Shown here one piece after another: positions 62,901 through 64,000 of a stretch of DNA of 64,000 bases. The stretch spans positions 7,044,501 through 7,108,500 of the forward strand of contig JAZGTN010000003.1 of NCBI GenBank assembly GCA_037783415.1, read 5' to 3'. The DNA comes from Leptasterias polaris (lineage: Eukaryota; Echinodermata; Asteroidea; Forcipulatida; Asteriidae). How positions within the stretch are numbered: the first letter of the stretch is position 1; each line of letters opens with the position of its first letter. The notes under the pieces were generated by a model that saw only the letters and a list, made by a program, of their open reading frames with translations, made no database searches and was not told the DNA's origin. The translations under genes were made by a program, and so were the position numbers.

Positions 62901-63819
62901 ACCAGAAATACAAAAGTTTTACAGGTTTTGGACACAGTGTGTACTATTTCTTTCACCCTTTGGTGACTGCTTTACTTCTTTTAAAGGCACTGTACACGTT
63001 TGGTAATTACTCAAAATATATATTAGCATAAAAACTTACTTGGTAACGAGCTGTTGATAGTATAAAACATTGAGAGAAACGACTCCCCTCTGAAGTAACG
63101 TAGTTTTTGAGAAAGAGGTAATTTCTCACTAAAATAATAAAAGACTTCTGGCCAGAAGCCTTTTATTCCTATCTGAAAGCACACTAATTTGTACAACAAG
63201 TGTGTTTTTTCTTTCATCATTTTCTTGCAACTTCAATGACCAATTCAGTCCAAATTTTCACAGGCTTGTTATTTTATGCATATGTTGGGATACACCAAGT
63301 GAGAATACTGGTCTTTGACAATTACCAAACGTGTTCAGTGCCTTTAAGAGAAACTGACGGCTCAAGGAGATTTTGAGAAAAATCTTAACAATCAGGAAAT
63401 ATGCTGAGAAATCACATGTCTGATAAATGCCGATTCTAGTTTGAAAATCCATAAATATTTAGTTAAAATGAATAAATATTGACAGAAAATAAATTAAAAT
63501 TGATCAAAAAACAATAAAATACTGATTGAATATCAATAAATACTGATTGAAAATCAATCAATATAAAGCCAACTCACATGTAATAAACACAAGGTGAAGC
63601 CTTTTCCATGTAAATTCTCACTAAATCTTTGGTTGTTACTTTTAAACATGAAAATCAATCGTCATAATAAAGGTGATGTTATTCTGTATCATTCAAACAG
63701 ACCTTTTTGACTCTGCAGAGTTTGTTGCGGTAGATGCTGACTGCCTTCTCTGATAGAACTTGCTGGTCTTTGTGAACAGAAGCAACCTGTGCGACTACTA
63801 ACAACGGATGGACTAATTT
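50837..63819 (-). CDS. MYBBP1A: MYBBP1A / DNA polymerase phi (Pol5) homologue, C-terminal 327 residues in 12 exons
   Basis: Twelve exons join in phase into one reading frame of 327 residues ending at TAG 50837-50839; the 5' part lies right of the window. From the N-terminal side the peptide has a helical segment (..NKLCRVKK), an amphipathic block leading to GCLFLIRVLRGNT, a polar linker, and LDIERIGRLYSSALEDFMTHR. It continues with helical repeats containing TQACRLLAVLMSTR and a tail GKKHKRKSKRNKKSKRAK. Human MYBBP1A has the same order: LYLLRVLKGNT, LVTRVYSTALSSFLTKR, HQACLLL, then a basic tail. The family comprises HEAT-like nucleolar proteins required for rRNA synthesis and processing; the vertebrate member also binds MYB and other regulators. 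The basic tail here (about 30 residues) is much shorter than the human one (roughly 180 by recollection). Exon coordinates are in separate entries. Confidence 0.85.
50959..51365. mobile_element. Inverted-repeat element with hammerhead-like core, in the last MYBBP1A intron
   Basis: TGTATATTTGGTATGCGATA ACACCATG at 50993 is mirrored by the inverse at about 51332-51366 (CTGTATATTTGGTATGTGGT AACACCATGG). CAGGATAATAATTA at 50945 and CAGGATGATAATTA at 51366 may be a roughly 14 bp target duplication. Inside, CTGACGA, a 6 bp stem (GACTAG/CTAGTC) and GAAAC form the conserved core of a hammerhead ribozyme. Stem I and the cleavage-site UH are not evident. Penelope-like retroelements are known to carry hammerhead motifs, so this may be a non-autonomous relative. 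Confidence 0.5.
51537..51655 (-). CDS. MYBBP1A: MYBBP1A-like exon, LPDFSKMTSVLEELQKKVEV
   Basis: This 119-base exon enters in phase 0 after GAATACAG and leaves with two bases of a Thr codon (AAC AC|GTAAGC). It encodes a helical stretch ending SVLKAVAN and is the last folded segment before the basic tail. A roughly 220 bp tandem duplication starts only about a dozen bases upstream of its acceptor. Confidence 0.8.
51669..52310. repeat. About 220 bp tandem duplication beside a MYBBP1A exon
   Basis: TAGTAAAGAGTATTAGTTTA starts both copies (about 51670 and 51889). They share AATGTAAACAACAACCTCTG, AGAGTGTACCGTAGGCAAA and GAAAACGAGG. The second copy is interrupted by a MITE at 52074-52246, while the first keeps the empty site. 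The duplicated DNA is intronic. Confidence 0.85.
52074..52246. mobile_element. MITE with AGACCTTATGCAT ends, TA-type target
   Basis: Left AGACCTTATGCATTGACGTC A and inverse right AGACCTTATGCATATGACGTC A are near-identical termini. The sister tandem copy reads TGTTATTGAAAACG uninterrupted, whereas here TGTTAT and ATTGAAAACG are separated by the element, giving a 2 bp duplication (TA or AT). This suits a Tc1/mariner-like transposase acting in trans. Confidence 0.85.
52672..52827. mobile_element. MITE with AGACCCCTTGCAT ends
   Basis: Left TAGACCCCTTGCATAGAC and inverse right AGAACCCCTTGCATATGACG form the ends. Inside are CAACAATGAAAACG-like and GAGGGCGC segments shared with the 52.07 kb MITE, so this is a sister subfamily. 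Confidence 0.65.
52855..53912. mobile_element. 1.06 kb TIR element with CGTTTACACTAGATCC ends
   Basis: Left CACCGCGTTTACACTAGATC C and inverse right GACCCCGTTTACACTAGATC C are the termini. Sub-terminal GCCGGATCTGATCC motifs repeat near the right end, and CGTTTACACTAG appears again internally in both orientations. The interior includes a GC-richer 53.0-53.7 kb part without a convincing transposase. ORFs of 105 and 116 residues there have no recognisable domain. Confidence 0.7.
54047..54157 (-). CDS. MYBBP1A: MYBBP1A-like exon, VLQSALVDEG...ACHSIDK
   Basis: This exon of 111 bases (37 codons) is phase 0 at both ends, with TTTGTAG acceptor and AAG|GTAGGA donor. It encodes IKPKFLLQIFILLREYAMAC, a leucine-rich helix matching the human LSSLELLNVLFRTCK position. 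Confidence 0.82.
54723..55035. mobile_element. AAAGGCACTG-family MITE in a MYBBP1A intron
   Basis: It begins AAAGGCACTGGACACCTTTG and ends, inverse, AAAGGCACTGGGCACGTTTG, flanked by TTAA at both sides. Interior blocks GTGTATCCCAACATATGCAT and AAACACCGTTGTTGCACAAA are shared with the 11.9 and 63 kb copies. Confidence 0.8.
55174..55230 (-). CDS. MYBBP1A: MYBBP1A-like exon, SETPHWSRTSKKLTEETLQ
   Basis: This exon of 57 bases (19 codons) is phase 0 at both ends; the donor is CAG|GTAGCT. The acceptor region reads CTCTAGAG, and the first AG is chosen because only that keeps the frame. The Trp followed by a charged helix matches the human position around PEWKQLMGQVL. Confidence 0.8.
55838..56020. 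repeat. Repeat paralogous to 62895-63430, without MITE
   Basis: ACATCACCATAAATACGAAA, GGTTTGGACACAATATGGAC, GACTGCTTTACTTCTTTCAA and GGCTCAAGGAGATT match the second copy in the intron at 62.9-63.4 kb, which has a MITE inserted at the TTCAA/TTTAA point. Both lie in introns of the same gene. Confidence 0.7.
56028..56078 (-). CDS. MYBBP1A: MYBBP1A-like exon, TQACRLLAVLMSTRPVQ
   Basis: This exon of 51 bases (17 codons) is phase 0 at both ends, with TTTCAG acceptor and CAA|GTAAGT donor. TQACRLLAVLMS aligns with HQACLLLQKTLS of the human protein. The intron between this exon and the next one downstream carries a repeat whose paralogue sits in the intron at 62.9-63.4 kb. Confidence 0.82.
56150..56270 (+). 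mobile_element. 5' fragment of the tRNA-derived SINE
   Basis: TCATGGCCTAGCAGTCTAGC, GTTCGAATCCTGGTCATGAC and GTCCTTGAGCAAGACACTTA correspond to the head of the SINE at 23.82 kb. The body and tail are missing. Confidence 0.65.
56317..57061. mobile_element. 745 bp TIR element with TAGACTGTGCAAGTCTCGCG ends
   Basis: The first 24 bases (TAGACTGTGCAAGTCTCGCG CGTA) are repeated perfectly in inverse at the right end. TA lies outside each end. The interior has an inner inverted pair around GCGCGATGAT/ATCATCGCGC and an AT-rich remainder. No transposase is encoded. It fills most of the intron between the exons at 56028 and 57133. Confidence 0.8.
57133..57201 (-). CDS. MYBBP1A: MYBBP1A-like exon, NLAWYFAEDLVKYMTTGCQL
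   Basis: This exon of 69 bases (23 codons) is phase 0 at both ends, with AAACAG acceptor and AAG|GTAAGT donor. It encodes one helix of the C-terminal helical repeat region, ending YRK. The two alternative frames meet stop codons. Confidence 0.8.
57917..57968 (-). CDS. MYBBP1A: MYBBP1A-like exon, GTCFHPLLFSELIERFP
   Basis: This 52-base exon completes the split Arg codon with one base and ends in phase 0 at CCA|GTAAGT; the acceptor is CTCGTCTTCAG. It was found by looking for the exon needed to repair the phase between its neighbours. The peptide reads on to NLAWYFAEDL and corresponds to the short SLFSRHP region in human MYBBP1A. Confidence 0.78.
58366..59640 (-). mobile_element. 5'-truncated non-LTR retrotransposon (CR1/L2-type) in a MYBBP1A intron
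   Basis: The reverse transcriptase fragment (next entry) is followed on the minus strand by about 400 bases of 3' UTR. This contains a small hairpin (CGGCTTTTAGCCG) and ends in a TTTTTTTAATAAACCATAAA and AATAATAAT-type tail near 58366. It lies in the same orientation as the host gene. The 5' break at about 59630 coincides with a roughly 98 bp tandem duplication. Confidence 0.7.
58778..59640 (-). pseudogene. Reverse transcriptase C-terminal half (LINE ORF2 fragment)
   Basis: About 285 residues show GVPQGTKLGPILFL, the YVDD active-site loop about 28 residues later, LLGVTVQNNLKWDIHI, then YIRPILEYASQVWHSS and VENVQKRAVRIILG. These are the palm, the post-palm block and the conserved C-terminal segment of non-LTR reverse transcriptases. 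The N-terminal half with the endonuclease and early RT motifs is missing. The reading frame upstream of GVPQG (to 59785) is translated from a duplicated, unrelated repeat. The fragment is open to its stop, so the insertion is not very old, but it cannot be functional. Confidence 0.85.
59608..59800. repeat. Tandem duplication at the 5' break of the LINE
   Basis: GACCAATCTTA, then TGAGTAAAAGTA, GTACATGAAAAAAGT and ACCACAACTCTGG, occurs twice about 98 bases apart. The first copy merges with the LINE coding sequence at GVPQG. Confidence 0.7.
59868..60250. mobile_element. MITE of the TATTGGCACTAAAAAC family, left end eroded
   Basis: AATGATTGGCAATAAAAACC, AGAAGCCTACAGCAGCTTTC, GATATCTCAAAAACACGACC and AAAGGTATACTTTGCCTG follow the 32.6 and 46.9 kb copies. 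It ends 30 bases from a MYBBP1A exon donor. Confidence 0.7.
60280..60350 (-). CDS. MYBBP1A: MYBBP1A-like exon, SNMLDIERIGRLYSSALEDFMTH
   Basis: This exon has 71 bases, enters in phase 0 and leaves after two bases (CAC AG|GTGAGT). It contains LDIERIGRLYSSALEDFMT, aligning with LDLNLVTRVYSTALSSFLT in human MYBBP1A. The other two frames contain stops. The split codon becomes AGG (Arg) with the next exon. Confidence 0.83.
61461..61580 (-). CDS. MYBBP1A: MYBBP1A-like exon, IRVLRGNTEM...AAAPE
   Basis: This exon of 120 bases (40 codons) is phase 0 at both ends; the acceptor is TTTTTTAG and the donor GAG|GTATTC. It carries RVLRGNT and then a polar, probably disordered linker (SPVKTRHQRAEEKRQS). The human protein has a comparable variable linker after RVLKGNT and before the next conserved helix. 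Confidence 0.82.
61808..61857 (-). CDS. MYBBP1A: MYBBP1A-like exon, TSLMTVSLASAGCLFL
   Basis: This 50-base exon begins with the last two bases of a split Ala codon after TTTCAG and ends in phase 0 at CTG|GTAAAT. Its hydrophobic peptide runs directly into IRVLRGNT of the next exon, giving the conserved LFLIRVLRGNT block that matches LYLLRVLKGNT of human MYBBP1A. The other frame through this exon would break the downstream frame. Confidence 0.8.
62588..62663 (-). CDS. MYBBP1A: MYBBP1A-like exon, YPHNITEE...MAKK
   Basis: This exon has 76 bases, enters in phase 0 after CTTCAG and leaves after one base of the next codon (AAG AAA G|GTAAAC). The peptide is acidic and predicted helical (EERESLHETIEEIMQMAKK). 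The split codon is completed as GCG (Ala) by the next exon, which supports both borders. Confidence 0.8.
62895..63430. repeat. Intronic repeat holding an AAAGGCACTG MITE (62983-63345)
   Basis: The outer repeat (GCATCACCAGAAATAC to GAAATCACATGTCTG) matches 55838-56020. It is split by a 363-base MITE beginning AAAGGCACTGTACACGTTTG and ending, inverse, AAAGGCACTGAACACGTTTG, with TTAA at both ends. The MITE is the best-preserved copy of its family in the window. Confidence 0.85.
63703..63819 (-). CDS. MYBBP1A: MYBBP1A-like exon (first visible), KLVHPLL...CRVKK
   Basis: This exon has 117 bases (39 codons) and is phase 0 at both ends. The acceptor is TCTACAG and the donor AAG|GTCTGT, a weaker donor than the others in the gene. 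It encodes a helix-rich segment ending YRNKLCRVKK, which corresponds to the human segment around HHLCRARR just before the conserved RVLKGN block. Everything further upstream in the protein lies outside the window. Confidence 0.8.
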
Positions 63820-64000
63820 CTGTAGACATAAATGACAAATTTTTGATTATTTATTGGACAACTAAGACATTGGTCAAGACCAGAGTTTTAAAATGATGGA
63901 TCCAGAGTCCACTGTTGTGAAGCTTCCTCGATGTAAAGTCCTGAAGTTTGGAACACCACTTATCTAATCTCACTATCCCAGAGTTTAATTTGTTGAGATT

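Overview
The window looks like nuclear DNA from an invertebrate deuterostome, most likely an echinoderm. It is AT-rich and gene-poor. The only convincing coding sequence is short spliced exons with GT-AG borders, and the rest is full of small inverted-repeat transposons, tRNA-derived SINEs, satellites and homopolymer tracts. Several repeat families, especially those with ends starting AAAGGCACTG, resemble ones I associate with sea star assemblies. That is recollection, not a search. No bacterial operons, CRISPR arrays or rRNA genes are visible.

Two genes, both on the minus strand, can be supported. (1) At 40272-40556 lies the first coding exon (95 codons) of an AUTS2/FBRS/FBRSL1-family gene. 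It has a basic N-terminus, an acidic run, a PPPP stretch and the family motif EDIIDGFA followed by a conserved S..T..ALE stretch. It ends at a consensus donor, so intron 1 runs leftward. I found no second exon, so the intron appears to fill all 40 kb to the left edge. (2) From 50837 to 63819 I reconstruct twelve consecutive exons encoding the last 327 residues of an MYBBP1A (DNA polymerase phi/Pol5) homologue, ending in a lysine/arginine-rich nucleolar tail. The reading phase is kept across all eleven junctions. The 5' part of the gene lies beyond base 64000.

Layout: 1-40271 is intron 1 of the AUTS2-like gene, with MITEs, a 4.07 kb segment bounded by matching terminal inverted repeats (9551-13622), SINEs, and tandem arrays at 19.1, 24.6, 31.8, 35.6 and 39 kb. 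40272-40860 is the AUTS2-like first exon and promoter side. 40860-50836 is the roughly 10 kb intergenic stretch, with further MITEs and one inverted SINE. 50837-63819 is the MYBBP1A homologue. Its introns hold at least eight transposon insertions, including a same-strand non-LTR reverse transcriptase fragment and two insertions for which the matching empty site is visible elsewhere in the same gene.

The two genes probably do not form a functional unit. AUTS2 proteins act in a variant Polycomb PRC1 complex. MYBBP1A acts in the nucleolus in rRNA synthesis and processing and as a transcriptional co-regulator. The most unusual items are the 4.07 kb TIR-bounded segment with a CpG-rich promoter-like part and a possible 42-residue spliced ORF, a hammerhead-like core inside an inverted-repeat element at 51.06 kb, and the related-empty-site pairs that define two transposon families.
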